A stretch of DNA of 64,000 bases from Bacteroides gallinarum DSM 18171 = JCM 13658 (GCF_000374365.1 NZ_KB894115.1:339898-403897); one strand, 5' to 3'; positions 41,195-51,562 are shown, numbered from the stretch's first letter. Numbers and translations: made by a program. The notes: generated by a model not told the origin, from the letters alone.

Positions 41195-42635
41195 GTTCTT
41201 TTTTCTTTCGTATGAGTTTTATGGACTCTTTCAGTATCCTGGAACCGGTGATATAGGCGGTTCCGAGGTAGATGCCCATGCCGGCAAGGGTTTGCACGAC
41301 GAGCAGCATGAAGTTGTTTTCTATCCAGCCGCCTACGGGCAAGATTAGCAAAGTCATCAGTATGCTTAAGCCTGCGTAGGGAAGCACGTCGGTAAACTGC
41401 ATGAAAAAGCGGTAGCCCGTATAGTGTGCGGTGTATAGCATGTTGATGATATAAATCAGCAGGCGGGTGGCTACCAGCCCCGCTACCATAGTCAGTACGT
41501 CTTCCCGGTAGGTCAGCAGGACAACGGCGGCTGTGAGGACGATTTTGTAATATTCCATTTTCAGGATGCCGTCCGAGCGTCCGCTTACTTTGATGAAGTT
41601 ATTGTTGACGGCTGTCAGTATGGTGAAGCTCCCGCCGATGCATAGCAACTGGAAGAAGGGAATGGAAGGCCACCATTCCTCTTTCAGCAGCAGTTGGATG
41701 ATAGGACGTGCCGTAACGGCCAGGCCTGCCATGACGGGCAAGGTGATGAATGCCGTGAAGCGTATCGTTTTGCGGTAGGCTCTTATCAGTCTTTCACGCT
41801 CGTCTTGTATGGTGCTGAATATAGGGAATGTGGCGTTTTGTATGCTTCCGTACAGCAGGCTCACTCCCATGTCGCACATTTTATTGCCTTGTGTATAGTA
41901 GCCCAGTTGTTTTTGCGGGAACAGTTTTCCGATGATTACCGAGTAGATATTCAGGAAACAAGTGTTGATGAGGCTTGCCACCAATAGGCTCGATGCAAAG
42001 CCGAACAATGACCGTATAAGGGCGGGGCGGAATACCGGTTGCGGACGCCAGCTTTCCCTGCTCCACAGCAGCAGGGCGCGTACGCCGGCCAGTATTACCG
42101 GCTGGAATGCCAGCGTCCATACGCCGCAGCCCGCCACTGCCATGAGTAGCGAGGCGATTCCCGAAAAGAGCATGGAGAGCAGGTTTATCCGTGTGAGTTG
42201 CCTGAAACGGACTTGCTTGTTCAGCAGGGTGGTTTGTATTATCGTCAACGAGTTAACGGGAAGTGCCAGGAATATGATTGCGGATAGCTCTACCAGCCGG
42301 GGTTGGTTGAAGAAGCGGGCGATTAGCGGAGAGCATCCGAGCAGTGTCCCGTAAAGTAATATGCTCATGCCCAGGTTGAACCAGAATACGGAGCTGAATT
42401 CTTCTTCCGTAGTCTCTTTTTTCTGTATCAGGGCGGCGCTGAACCCGCTGTCCAGCACGATATTGGCAACCGCGCTGAAAATAGCGAGCATCCCTACCAG
42501 TGCGTAGTCCTCTACGGAGAGGATGTTGGCTACGAGGATGCCGACTATAAACAACAGAACTTGCTGGCCCATACGGTCCAGCAAGTTCCAGAGCAATGCT
42601 CCTATTGTTTTCTGTTTCAGTGACGGTTCATTCAT
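41184..42635 (-). CDS. Wzx/WzxC-type polysaccharide flippase
   Basis: 483 residues with about 13-14 hydrophobic helices. The N terminus KQKTIGALLWNLLDRMGQQVLLFIVGILVANIL (a helix break at 'LDRM') and the following blocks are those of the MATE-like O-antigen/teichuronic-acid exporters (PST family, WzxC-like). It flips lipid-linked repeat units across the inner membrane. No Wzy polymerase is visible in the window, so polymerisation genes may lie elsewhere. Confidence 0.9.
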   Translation of the reverse strand: MNEPSLKQKTIGALLWNLLDRMGQQVLLFIVGILVANILSVEDYALVGMLAIFSAVANIVLDSGFSAALIQKKETTEEEFSSVFWFNLGMSILLYGTLLGCSPLIARFFNQPRLVELSAIIFLALPVNSLTIIQTTLLNKQVRFRQLTRINLLSMLFSGIASLLMAVAGCGVWTLAFQPVILAGVRALLLWSRESWRPQPVFRPALIRSLFGFASSLLVASLINTCFLNIYSVIIGKLFPQKQLGYYTQGNKMCDMGVSLLYGSIQNATFPIFSTIQDERERLIRAYRKTIRFTAFITLPVMAGLAVTARPIIQLLLKEEWWPSIPFFQLLCIGGSFTILTAVNNNFIKVSGRSDGILKMEYYKIVLTAAVVLLTYREDVLTMVAGLVATRLLIYIINMLYTAHYTGYRFFMQFTDVLPYAGLSILMTLLILPVGGWIENNFMLLVVQTLAGMGIYLGTAYITGSRILKESIKLIRKKKEHGE

Positions 42636-42707
42636 GACGTTCGTATTTTCCCGCTTTCCCGCAAGGGAGGTCCCAGCGGTACTTCACCGCTTGTTTTGCT
42701 TCGCCGT

Positions 42708-44750
42708 TTATTTTACTTCACTGCCCGGCTTTACTTCGCGCAGCAGGGAGGTTACAGCCAGTGCGCCGTCGTAGTTCTCGGCAGAGAGTATCATGCCTTC
42801 GCTCACCAGCCCGTTCTTGAACTGGCGCGGAGCCAGGTTGGCTATGAACAGCACTTGCTTGCCTACCAGCTCTTCCGGCCGGTAATGCTGGGCGATGCCG
42901 CTGACAATAGTGCGGTTTTCCAGTCCGTCGGCTATCTTGAATTTCAGCAGTTTCTTCATCTTGGGCACGGCTTCGCACTCCAATACGGTTCCTACGCGGA
43001 TGTCCAGCTTCTCGAACTCTTCGAAGGAGATGACGGGCTTTATGGGGTTGGCCTTGTAGCTGGCTGCTTCGTTGGCTTTCTTGGTGGCAAGCAGCTTGTC
43101 TACCTGTGCCTGGATAACATCGTCCTCAATTTTCTCGAACAGCAGTTCGGGAGTTGCCAGCCGGTGTCCGGCGGGCAGCAGGTCGGTATGTCCGAGTTCC
43201 GCCCAGTCGAAGCTTTCCATGTTCAGCATCTTGCGGAGCTTCTCGCTGCTGAACGGCAGGAACGGTTCGAAGGCTATGGCGAGGTTGGCAACCAGTTGCA
43301 GGGAGATGTTCAGGATAGTGGCTACACGCGGCATGTCTGTCTTGGCGAGTTTCCACGGTTCGGTGTCTGCCAGGTATTTGTTGCCGATGCGTGCCAGGTT
43401 CATGGCTTCTTTCTGTGCATCGCGGAATTTGAATACGTCGAGCAGTTTCTCTACTTCTTCTTTGACGTCGGCAAACTCTTTCAGCGTTTCGCGGTCGTAG
43501 TCGTTCAGCTCGCCTGCGGCGGGCACTACGCTGTCGAAGTATTTCTTGGTGAGTTGCAGGGCGCGGTTTACGAAGTTGCCGTATACGGCTACCAGTTCGT
43601 TGTTGTTGCGCGCCTGAAAGTCTTTCCAGGTGAAGTCGTTGTCTTTCGTCTCCGGGGCATTGGCGGTGAGTACATAACGCAGTACGTCCTGCTTGCCGGG
43701 AAAGTCTTGCAGGTATTCGTGCAACCATACTGCCCAGTTGCGGGAAGTGGAAATCTTGTCGCCTTCCAGATTCAGGAACTCGTTGCCGGGTACGTTGTCC
43801 GGCAGGATATAGCTGCCTTCGGCTTTCAGCATGGCGGGGAATACGATGCAGTGGAATACGATGTTGTCTTTTCCGATGAAGTGTACCAGGCGTGTTTCGG
43901 GGTCTTTCCACCATTTCTCCCAGGAGTCGGGCAGCAGCTCTTTGGTATTGCTGATGTAGCCGATAGGTGCATCGAACCATACGTAGAGCACTTTGCCTTC
44001 GGCGCCTTCTACGGGGACGGGGATACCCCAGTCCAGGTCGCGGCTCACGGCACGCGGCTGCAACCCCATGTCGAGCCAGCTTTTGCATTGGCCGTATACG
44101 TTGGGACGCCATTCTTTATGGTCTTCCAGTATCCACTGGCGCAGCCATGCCTCGTGCTTGTCGAGCGGCAGATACCAGTGTTTTGTCTCGCGCATTACGG
44201 GCTGGCTGCCGCTGATAGCGCTTTTGGGGTTAATCAGGTCGGTAGGGCTGAGGCTCGTGCCGCATTTTTCGCATTGGTCGCCGTAGGCGCCTTCCGCATG
44301 GCAGTGGGGGCATTCGCCGGTGATGTAGCGGTCGGCAAGGAATGTCTTGGCTTCCTCGTCGTAGTACTGCATGCTGGTCTTTTCGACGAATTCGCCTTTG
44401 TCGTACAGCTTGCGGAAGAATTCGGAGGCTGTGTCGTGGTGTGTCTTCGAGGTCGTGCGGCTGTATATGTCGAACGAGATGCCGAATTCTTCGAAGGATT
44501 GTTTGATAAGTGTATGGTAGCGGTCTACCACATCCTGCGGCGTAACGCCTTCTTTCTTGGCGCGGATAGTGATAGGTACTCCGTGCTCGTCGGAGCCGCC
44601 GATAAATACTACCTCTTCCTTTTTCAGTCTCAGGTAGCGCACGTAGATGTCGGCAGGCACATAAACCCCTGCCAGGTGTCCGATATGAACAGGGCCGTTG
44701 GCATAGGGCAGCGCCGATGTCACGGTGGTACGTTTGAATTTCTTTTCCAT
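42708..44750 (-). CDS. metG: Methionyl-tRNA synthetase
   Basis: 680 residues; charges tRNA-Met. Rossmann blocks: [18 protein letters not shown] (HIGH), the zinc-binding knob [18 protein letters not shown], and the [11 protein letters not shown] variant of KMSKS (about residue 332). The C-terminal 110 residues (about 570-680, [24 protein letters not shown]) form the EMAP/Trbp111-like tRNA-binding and dimerisation domain. Full length for the family. Confidence 0.97.
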   Translation of the reverse strand: MEKKFKRTTVTSALPYANGPVHIGHLAGVYVPADIYVRYLRLKKEEVVFIGGSDEHGVPITIRAKKEGVTPQDVVDRYHTLIKQSFEEFGISFDIYSRTTSKTHHDTASEFFRKLYDKGEFVEKTSMQYYDEEAKTFLADRYITGECPHCHAEGAYGDQCEKCGTSLSPTDLINPKSAISGSQPVMRETKHWYLPLDKHEAWLRQWILEDHKEWRPNVYGQCKSWLDMGLQPRAVSRDLDWGIPVPVEGAEGKVLYVWFDAPIGYISNTKELLPDSWEKWWKDPETRLVHFIGKDNIVFHCIVFPAMLKAEGSYILPDNVPGNEFLNLEGDKISTSRNWAVWLHEYLQDFPGKQDVLRYVLTANAPETKDNDFTWKDFQARNNNELVAVYGNFVNRALQLTKKYFDSVVPAAGELNDYDRETLKEFADVKEEVEKLLDVFKFRDAQKEAMNLARIGNKYLADTEPWKLAKTDMPRVATILNISLQLVANLAIAFEPFLPFSSEKLRKMLNMESFDWAELGHTDLLPAGHRLATPELLFEKIEDDVIQAQVDKLLATKKANEAASYKANPIKPVISFEEFEKLDIRVGTVLECEAVPKMKKLLKFKIADGLENRTIVSGIAQHYRPEELVGKQVLFIANLAPRQFKNGLVSEGMILSAENYDGALAVTSLLREVKPGSEVK

Positions 44751-44793
44751 TGTGTATATGTATCTCTTTTGTTATGAACGCTTTTAGGATGTG

Positions 44794-44824
44794 CAAAGAT
44801 AACGTAAAATGAGTGTAATACAAA
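44794..44824 (-). promoter_or_regulatory. metG promoter
   Basis: Minus-strand TTTG (44821-44824), 19-base spacer, TATCTTTG (44794-44801): a perfect Bacteroides promoter 44 bases upstream of the start codon. The rest of the 347-base gap to 45097 shows only the acyl-CoA synthetase promoter. Confidence 0.75.
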
Positions 44825-45036
44825 ATCAACTTTACTGGAATTTTTGTATTGCCGGGGTATGGTCTGCCTGCCGGAATGCCGGGACAGTTGTTTTTTCGGA
44901 TATCTGTGCGTAAGGGTTCTTCGAAAAACGGCCGCAGTAGCCGTTGCCGATTGCTGTTTCGCGGCTTTTGGTGGAAGTGCCGTTGAAACCGGTGTCGTGG
45001 TTTCTTTGCCTTGTGCCGTATAAAAAGCCGATAAAT

Positions 45037-45067
45037 CTTGGTTTATCGTATATAAAACGTATATTTG
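45037..45067 (+). promoter_or_regulatory. Promoter of the acyl-CoA synthetase gene
   Basis: CTTG (45037-45040), 19-base spacer, TATATTTG (45060-45067), 31 bases before the start codon at 45098. One mismatch in the -33 box. Confidence 0.65.
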
Positions 45068-45097
45068 TACATTATATGAATCTAATATGAACAGCCT

Positions 45098-47161
45098 ATG
45101 ATAACAAGTCAATTGCTGCATCCTGCCAGTATCGTAGTGGTGGGAGCTTCCAGTAATGTACATAAACCGGGCGGGGCTATCCTGAAAAATCTGATTAACG
45201 GTGGTTATGCCGGGGAGTTGCGTGCGGTGAATCCTAAGGAAACCGAGGTGCAGGGTGTACAGGCTTATGCCGATGTGAAGGATATTCCCGATACAGACCT
45301 TGCCGTCCTTGCCATTCCTGCCGCTCTTTGTCCCGATACGGTGGAGTTGCTTGCCTCTGAGAAGCAGGTGCGCGCGTTCATCATCCTGTCCGCCGGTTTT
45401 GGCGAGGAGACGTACGAGGGTGCGCTGTTGGAAGACCGTATCCTGGAAACGGTGAACAGGTACGGCGCTTCGTTGATAGGTCCCAACTGTATCGGGCTGA
45501 TGAATACGTGGCATCATAGTGTATTCAGCCAGCCTATTCCCAATCTGCATCCGCAGGGGGTCGACCTGATATCCAGCTCCGGGGCGACTGCGGTGTTTAT
45601 TCTGGAGAGTGCGGTTACCAAAGGGTTGCAGTTCAACTCTGTATGGTCTGTGGGCAATGCCAAGCAGATAGGGGTGGAGGATGTGCTGCAATATATGGAC
45701 GAGCGTTTTGACCCTGAGAAGGATTCCAGGATAAAGCTGCTTTATATAGAGAGTATCGGCGACCCCGACAGGCTGTTGTTCCATGCTTCTTCGCTGATAA
45801 AGAAGGGGTGTAAGATTGCGGCTATCAAGTCTGGCAGCAGCGAGAGCGGCAGCCGCGCCGCTTCCTCGCATACGGGGGCTATTGCCAGCTCCGATTCGGC
45901 GGTGGAGGCTTTATTCCGTAAGGCGGGTATCGTACGCTGCCATTCGCGGGAGGAGTTGACTACGGTGGGGTGTATCTTTACCTTGCCCGAGCTGAGGGGG
46001 AAGAATTTCGCCATTATTACCCATGCGGGAGGGCCGGGGGTGATGCTGACCGATGCCTTGAGCAAGGGCGGGCTGAATGTGCCGAAGCTGGAAGGGGCGC
46101 TTGCCGAGGAACTGAAAAGCCAGCTTTATCCGGGGGCTGCCGTGGGAAATCCGATAGATATCCTGGCTACGGGTACGCCCGGACATCTGCGCCTTTGCCT
46201 GGAATATTGCGAGGAGAAGTTCGATAATGTGGATGCGGTAATGGCTATTTTCGGTACGCCGGGACTGGTTACGATGTTCGAGATGTACGATGTGCTGCAT
46301 GAGAAGATGCAGACTTGCAAGAAACCGATTTTTCCGATTCTTCCTTCTATAAATACTGCGGGAGCCGAAGTTGCCGCTTTTCTTGCCAAAGGGCATGTGA
46401 ACTTTGCCGATGAGGTGACGTTGGGTACGGCTCTTTCGCGTATTATGAATGCGTCGAAACCTGCCAATAATGAGATAGAGCTTTTCGGGGTGGATGTACC
46501 GCGTATCCGCCGCATCATCGATTCCATTCCGGAGGACGGGTATATAGAACCACATTATGTACAGGCTTTGCTTCATTCTGCGGGTATCCCGGTGGTGGAG
46601 GAATTCGTGTCCGCCAATAAGGAGGAGGTGCTTGCTTTTGCCCGCCGCGCCGGTTTCCCGGTAGTGGCGAAGGTGGTGGGGCCTGTGCATAAGTCCGATG
46701 TGGGCGGTGTGGTATTGAATATAAAGGGTGAACAGCATCTTGCCCTGGAGTTCGAACGTATGATGCAGATTCCGGAGGTTACGGGTATCATGGTACAGCC
46801 TATGTTGAAGGGGACGGAATTGTTCGTAGGTGCGAAGTACGAGGAGAAGTTCGGGCATGTAGTGCTTTGCGGCTTGGGCGGTATCTTCGTGGAGGTGCTG
46901 AAGGATGTGTCCTCCGGCTTGGCTCCTTTGTCTTACGAGGAGGCTTACTCCATGATTCATTCGCTGCGTGCTTATAAGATTATAAAGGGTACGCGCGGGC
47001 AGAAGGGGGTGAATGAGGATAAGTTTGCCGAAATCATCGTCCGCTTGTCTACCTTATTACGTTTTGCTACGGAGATTAAGGAGATGGATATCAATCCGTT
47101 GCTGGCAACCGAGAAGTATGTGATAGCGGTGGATGCCCGCATCAGAATAGAAAAGAAATAA
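45098..47161 (+). CDS. ADP-forming acetate/acyl-CoA synthetase (fused alpha-beta)
   Basis: 687 residues. Makes ATP from acyl-CoA plus ADP and phosphate, or the reverse. A CoA-binding domain (1-135, SIVVVGASSNVHKPGGAILKNL split at 'SSN') and a ligase domain containing the phospho-His site SHTGAIASSD (about residue 255) form the alpha-like half. The beta-like ATP-grasp half runs from about 465 to 687 (VVAKVVGPVHKSDVGGVVLNI, FVGAKYEEKFGHVVLCGLGG, MDINPLLATEK). It probably handles acetate, propionate or aryl acids in fermentation. Monocistronic. Confidence 0.92.
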   Translation: MITSQLLHPASIVVVGASSNVHKPGGAILKNLINGGYAGELRAVNPKETEVQGVQAYADVKDIPDTDLAVLAIPAALCPDTVELLASEKQVRAFIILSAGFGEETYEGALLEDRILETVNRYGASLIGPNCIGLMNTWHHSVFSQPIPNLHPQGVDLISSSGATAVFILESAVTKGLQFNSVWSVGNAKQIGVEDVLQYMDERFDPEKDSRIKLLYIESIGDPDRLLFHASSLIKKGCKIAAIKSGSSESGSRAASSHTGAIASSDSAVEALFRKAGIVRCHSREELTTVGCIFTLPELRGKNFAIITHAGGPGVMLTDALSKGGLNVPKLEGALAEELKSQLYPGAAVGNPIDILATGTPGHLRLCLEYCEEKFDNVDAVMAIFGTPGLVTMFEMYDVLHEKMQTCKKPIFPILPSINTAGAEVAAFLAKGHVNFADEVTLGTALSRIMNASKPANNEIELFGVDVPRIRRIIDSIPEDGYIEPHYVQALLHSAGIPVVEEFVSANKEEVLAFARRAGFPVVAKVVGPVHKSDVGGVVLNIKGEQHLALEFERMMQIPEVTGIMVQPMLKGTELFVGAKYEEKFGHVVLCGLGGIFVEVLKDVSSGLAPLSYEEAYSMIHSLRAYKIIKGTRGQKGVNEDKFAEIIVRLSTLLRFATEIKEMDINPLLATEKYVIAVDARIRIEKK

Positions 47162-47244
47162 CTTTTTGTTAAAAGTAGGGGCTTTTGTGCAGTATTTTGT
47201 TCTGGCCGGCGTTTATAGGGATGTAACTTAGACTGTAACGCGCT

Positions 47245-47700
47245 ATGAAGAAAGGGAAAAAACAATGGCTCCGTGTTTGTAATGGAATGATGTCCGGTGC
47301 ATTGGTTCTATTGGGTTTTACATCATGTGACGAGAATGGTACGGGAACGGGGAGGTGCGAGTACGGCACTCCTTACGCCAAATACGAAATCAAGGGGAAG
47401 GTGACGGGCGAGTACGGGCAAACGGTATCCGATGCCAGGATTCTTGTGAAGAATATGGCTCCTGGCGATTCGCACGCCCGTGCCATTTCGTCCGATACGG
47501 TCTATACGAAGGAGAACGGTGAGTATCTTTATCAGAACACCATAACCGGATATCAGGACTTCCGTGTTATTTGCGAAGACCTTACCGGAACATACAAGGC
47601 CGATTCCATGAATGTAAAGATGAATCCGACAGGTGGAAGCGGTTGGTATGAAGGCAAGGATAATAAAGAGGTAAATTTTGAATTGAAAAAGAAAGAATAA
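47245..47700 (+). CDS. Radical-SAM-associated putative lipoprotein
   Basis: 151 residues. A lipoprotein signal (hydrophobic 15-27, lipobox LGFTSC, Cys at about 29) is followed by a carboxypeptidase-regulatory-like beta-sandwich (YEIKGKVTGEYGQTVSDARILVKNM, NGEYLYQNTITGYQDFRVICEDL) and a Gly/Lys-rich end. It matches the lipoprotein half of the rSAM/lipoprotein system defined by its constant neighbour, the radical-SAM gene 8 bases downstream. The modification, if any, is unknown. Confidence 0.82.
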   Translation: MKKGKKQWLRVCNGMMSGALVLLGFTSCDENGTGTGRCEYGTPYAKYEIKGKVTGEYGQTVSDARILVKNMAPGDSHARAISSDTVYTKENGEYLYQNTITGYQDFRVICEDLTGTYKADSMNVKMNPTGGSGWYEGKDNKEVNFELKKKE

Positions 47701-47707
47701 TAGACCG

Positions 47708-48778
47708 GTGGGAATCCTTTCTGTTCGTAAACGTCTGGCATTGGAGATTGCGCGTAAAATGCGCAATAACCTGAAGGAACTGCATCCGTTGAGGCAGCTC
47801 TTTTGGGAGTGTACCCTGCGTTGCAACTTGCATTGCAGGCATTGCGGTAGCGACTGCAAGCGGATGCCGGATACCGAGGATATGCCGGCTGCCGATTTCT
47901 TACGGGTCATCGACTCCATTACTCCGCATGTAAATCCGAATGAGGTGAGCGTTATCATGACCGGGGGAGAACCATTGATGAGGGAGGATTTGGAAGAAGT
48001 GGGGCTGGAATTCTACAAACGCGGTTATCCCTGGGGTCTTGTTTCCAATGGTCTTTATCTCACTGCTAAACGGCTGGAACGGCTAATGGCTGCGGGCTTG
48101 CATTCCGTTACCGTCAGCCTGGACGGTTTCGAGCAGGAGCATAACTGGTTGCGCGGTCATCCGGAGAGTTACGAAAAGGCTATGGGAGCGATAAAGATGC
48201 TGGTGCATGAGCCCGAATTGGTATGGGATGTAGTGACTTGTGTCAACCGCCGCAACTATCCGTACCTGGACGAGTTGAAAACTTCGCTTTATCATATCGG
48301 CGTCCGGCGGTGGCGCTTGTTCACTATCTTTCCAATGGGGCGTGCCGCATTACATCCGGAGCTTCAGTTGGGTAACGAGGAATTTGCAGGTGTAATGGAA
48401 TACATCAAGCGTACCCGCAAAGAGGGCAAGATACATGTGGACTACGGTTGTGAGGGCTTTCTGGGCGGTTATGAGGGCGAGGTGCGCGACGGCTTTTTTG
48501 CTTGTAATGCCGGAATCAGCGTCGGCTCTGTCTTGGCGGACGGCTCCATATCTGCTTGCCCCAGTATCCGTAGCGGCTTTCATCAGGGAAATATTTATTG
48601 CGATGATTTTATGGATGTATGGGAAAACCGTTTCCAGCCTTTCCGTAACCGGGAGTGGATGAGGAAGGGCATGTGCGCCGATTGCAGCTTTTTCCGTTAT
48701 TGCGAGGGTAACGGCATCCATTTGCGCGATGATAAGGGAGAGTTGCTTTTCTGTCATTTGGACAGGCTTCATCCTTGA
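47708..48778 (+). CDS. Radical SAM/SPASM-like protein of the rSAM/lipoprotein system
   Basis: 356 residues starting at GTG. The CX3CX2C iron-sulfur motif is in RCNLHCRHC (about residues 37-45), followed by VSVIMTGGEPLMREDL and LVSNGLYLTAKRLE (SAM-binding strands). C-terminal cysteines (FACNAG, SACPSI, CADCSFFRYCEGN, LLFCHLD) fit a SPASM-type auxiliary cluster domain. The enzyme should carry out a radical modification, most simply of the partner lipoprotein, before export. Target residue unknown. Confidence 0.88.
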   Translation: MGILSVRKRLALEIARKMRNNLKELHPLRQLFWECTLRCNLHCRHCGSDCKRMPDTEDMPAADFLRVIDSITPHVNPNEVSVIMTGGEPLMREDLEEVGLEFYKRGYPWGLVSNGLYLTAKRLERLMAAGLHSVTVSLDGFEQEHNWLRGHPESYEKAMGAIKMLVHEPELVWDVVTCVNRRNYPYLDELKTSLYHIGVRRWRLFTIFPMGRAALHPELQLGNEEFAGVMEYIKRTRKEGKIHVDYGCEGFLGGYEGEVRDGFFACNAGISVGSVLADGSISACPSIRSGFHQGNIYCDDFMDVWENRFQPFRNREWMRKGMCADCSFFRYCEGNGIHLRDDKGELLFCHLDRLHP

Positions 48779-48821
48779 CTTTGATATTTCTGTTTATTGT
48801 TCCCGGTTGTTTCTACGGTCT

Positions 48822-50360
48822 TTATCCTGCCCAATCCTCCCTATCCAGATTTCTGTACCCGATTGCCTCTGCCAAGTGTGAAGGCTGTATAGATTCACAA
48901 CCTTCGAGGTCGGCGATAGTGCGCGAAACCTTTAGAATACGGTCATAGGCGCGTGCCGAAAGGTTGAAGCGGTTCATGGCAGTCTTTAACAGGGTAAGCC
49001 CCCGGTCGTCGGGGCGGGCGTAGCGGGCGAGTAATTTGCTATTCATCTGTGCATTGCAATATATGCCGGGAATTTCGGCATATCTCTCGGATTGAACCTG
49101 ACGGGCACGTACGACGCGTTCGCGGATATCGGCGCTCGATTCACCGGGACGGGCATCCGACATCTTCTCGAAAGGGACGGGGATAACTTCGATTTGCAGG
49201 TCGATGCGGTCGAGTAAAGGTCCTGAAATGCGGTTAAGATACTTCTGTACCTGTCCGGGGCTGCATACGCAAGCTTTGGTGGGGTGGTTGTAGTACCCGC
49301 AGGGACAGGGATTCATGGATGCTGCGAGTGTGAAGCTGGCAGGATATTCCACATTGCATTTTACACGGGAAATCGTAATTTTCCGGTCTTCCAGGGGTTG
49401 CCGTAATACTTCGAGCACATTCCGGTTGAATTCCGGCAGTTCGTCGAGAAATAAAACACCGTTATGCGCCAGGCTGATTTCTCCCGGTTGCGGAAAGCTA
49501 CCGCCGCCAGTCATGGCAGTTGTAGAGATTGTGTGGTGGGGAGCACGGAATGGACGCCGGGAGATAAGACCGCCTTCCTGCCCCAACTTTCCTGCAATGG
49601 AATGTATTTTAGTCGTTTCGAGGCTTTCGCCTAATGACAATGGCGGGAGGATAGAAGGGAGGCGTTTGGCAAGCATGGACTTCCCGCTGCCTGGAGCACC
49701 TACTAAAAGGATATTGTGTCCGCCTGCGGCGGCTACTTCCAATGCGCGTTTCACGTTCTCCTGGCCTTTTACATCGGAGAAGTCCTGGTCGAAACTGCTC
49801 TGCCGGATATAAAACTCTTTACGGGTATCGACCTGTATCTGCTCTAATTCCAGTTTGCCGTTGAAGAATTCGATGACCTCCTTCAGGTTTTCCGCTCCAT
49901 AAACCTGTAAACTATTTACTACGGCGGCTTCCCGTGTATTCTGTTTGGGGAGGATGAGCCCCTCGAAACCGAGTTCCCTGGCTTTTATAGCAATGGGCAG
50001 TGCGCCTTTAATGGGTTGCAGGGTTCCGTCCAGGCTGAGTTCTCCCATTAGCAGGTAACGGTGTAATTTGTCCGGGCGGATAACTTCGCTGGCTCCCAAC
50101 ATGCCGATAGCTAATGGCAAATCGTAGGCGGAACCTTCTTTACGGATATCCGCCGGGGCCATATTGATAACGATATTGCTGGTCGGCATCCGGTAGCCGT
50201 TTACTTGCAGTGCGGAGATGATACGCTGGTGGCTTTCCTTGACGGCGGAGTCCGGTAGGCCTACAAGATAGAACATACAGCCTCTGGAGCTGTTAACTTC
50301 GATAGTGATGAGGGTTGCATCAATACCTTGAACAGCCGCTCCAAAAACTTTGATGAGCAC
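48822..50360 (-). CDS. YifB/ComM-family Mg-chelatase-like AAA+ ATPase
   Basis: 512 residues. N-terminal Lon-like chelatase accessory domain (1-170, GIDATLITIEVNSSRGCMFYLVGLPDSAVKES split at 'SRG'), AAA+ core (about 205-400) with Walker A GAPGSGKS, Walker B LFLDELPEF and arginine-finger region, and the C-terminal ComM tail (RAYDRILKVSRTIADL). In naturally competent bacteria ComM drives branch migration during DNA uptake; in Bacteroides its role is unclear. Full length. Confidence 0.93.
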   Translation of the reverse strand: MLIKVFGAAVQGIDATLITIEVNSSRGCMFYLVGLPDSAVKESHQRIISALQVNGYRMPTSNIVINMAPADIRKEGSAYDLPLAIGMLGASEVIRPDKLHRYLLMGELSLDGTLQPIKGALPIAIKARELGFEGLILPKQNTREAAVVNSLQVYGAENLKEVIEFFNGKLELEQIQVDTRKEFYIRQSSFDQDFSDVKGQENVKRALEVAAAGGHNILLVGAPGSGKSMLAKRLPSILPPLSLGESLETTKIHSIAGKLGQEGGLISRRPFRAPHHTISTTAMTGGGSFPQPGEISLAHNGVLFLDELPEFNRNVLEVLRQPLEDRKITISRVKCNVEYPASFTLAASMNPCPCGYYNHPTKACVCSPGQVQKYLNRISGPLLDRIDLQIEVIPVPFEKMSDARPGESSADIRERVVRARQVQSERYAEIPGIYCNAQMNSKLLARYARPDDRGLTLLKTAMNRFNLSARAYDRILKVSRTIADLEGCESIQPSHLAEAIGYRNLDREDWAG

Positions 50361-50407
50361 GTTAATTTATAGTTGGTTAAATGATTCGGGGGATACGACC
50401 GGTATTC

Positions 50408-51448
50408 CTACCGTTTTCGCTTTTCTTTTTCCTCTATCTCTTTCAGCTTCTTGCCGATAGCTTCTTCACTCATATTCTTGCCTTCTATTCTTCCGGAAGG
50501 GGTGAGCAGCACATTGGCCGGTAAACTCTTTATAGCAAGCTGTTTTACGATTTCTGTATTCCAGCCGGAGAGGTCGCATGCCTGTTTCCATTTCAGGGTA
50601 TCCGCCTCTATCGCTTTTAGCCAGTTCTCCTTATTTATATCTAAGGAAATTCCCAAAAGGGCAAACTTCTTGTTTTTCCGACCTTTCTTATAGATTCTGC
50701 GGTACACGGCATTGCTGTCCCGGCTTACCGTATCCCACGAAGCCCAAAAATGTACCAGCAAATATTGGTCTTTGAAGTCCGAGCGGCTTATCTGCTTCCC
50801 CGTGCTATCGGGCAGGCGGAAGTAGGTGGCGGTTTTCCCGACAGCGGTTTTCTCCTCTTCCTGGATACGGTCGAGCAGTTCATCGATGTAGGGGCGGTCT
50901 TTCAGCTCTCCCGTCATATGTTCGGTCAGTTTTCCGATTTGGGTATAGTCCGGCTTTTCTTTCTGTACGAAGTATTTGTCCAGCAAATAGATGCTGGCTA
51001 AGGAGGAGTGATGCGTATTGATGAATTTACCGGCTTTCTCCTCTAACACCTTTTCGGAGGGTATTCCCAATCCTTTCAGTTCTTTCTGGAAAGCACTTAA
51101 CTCCTCATTGGGAGTATTCCCCGTTATTTCCAGGCTGTTGAGCTCGGCGGCAGAACCTTTTATCTGTATCTTATTCCCCTTATCCATAAAGATAGGATAC
51201 CGGATGCCGTCGCTGAACAGCAGCCAGGCGGCTACCAAAGTATCCGGAGAGAGGGTTGCCGAGAACTTACCGTCTTTAACGGGCAGAGTATCCATGCGGT
51301 CGTACATCGCGTCTGCGCCATAAATATAAATGGTGTCATTTCCCAATCCCTTGATTTCTCCGTCCAGGCTGACTGTATCGGATTTCGTGTCGCCGCAGGC
51401 AGACAGTATGATGATAAGCAGGAAATATACAAGATAAATATTCTTCAT
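50408..51448 (-). CDS. Thioredoxin-fold lipoprotein without active-site cysteines
   Basis: 346 residues from MKNIYLVY. Lipoprotein signal with lipidated Cys18 (LSACGD), DUF4369-like N-terminal domain (about 25-115, SLDGEIKGLGNDTIYIYG) and a C-terminal TlpA/ResA-like thioredoxin domain (about 205-335, GKQISRSDFKDQYLLVHFWASWDTVSRD, PANVLLTPSGRIEGKN). The usual WCxxC is replaced by WDTVS, so disulfide chemistry is impossible and the domain must bind or scaffold. The start at 51448 places the signal at the N terminus. Confidence 0.82.
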   Translation of the reverse strand: MKNIYLVYFLLIIILSACGDTKSDTVSLDGEIKGLGNDTIYIYGADAMYDRMDTLPVKDGKFSATLSPDTLVAAWLLFSDGIRYPIFMDKGNKIQIKGSAAELNSLEITGNTPNEELSAFQKELKGLGIPSEKVLEEKAGKFINTHHSSLASIYLLDKYFVQKEKPDYTQIGKLTEHMTGELKDRPYIDELLDRIQEEEKTAVGKTATYFRLPDSTGKQISRSDFKDQYLLVHFWASWDTVSRDSNAVYRRIYKKGRKNKKFALLGISLDINKENWLKAIEADTLKWKQACDLSGWNTEIVKQLAIKSLPANVLLTPSGRIEGKNMSEEAIGKKLKEIEEKEKRKR

Positions 51449-51504
51449 ACGGATTCTTCTTCTGATACATTGTTGCTGCGAAAGTAGTTCTTTTTGCCGT
51501 GAAT

Positions 51505-51540
51505 AAAAAAAAATGCCCGACATATTTCTATATCGGGCAT
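51505..51540 (-). terminator. Intrinsic terminator after the TPR lipoprotein gene
   Basis: On the minus strand ATGCCCGA ... TCGGGCAT (8-bp stem) is followed by nine T. It ends the abundant TPR lipoprotein transcript, 22 bases past its stop. Confidence 0.9.
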
Positions 51541-51562
51541 CTCTTTCATCTTATAACCTTTA

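Noticed and set aside
42696..44777. Very long open frame (693 codons) antisense to metG
   Set aside because: It mirrors the methionyl-tRNA synthetase codon pattern; its product is low-complexity without any family motif.
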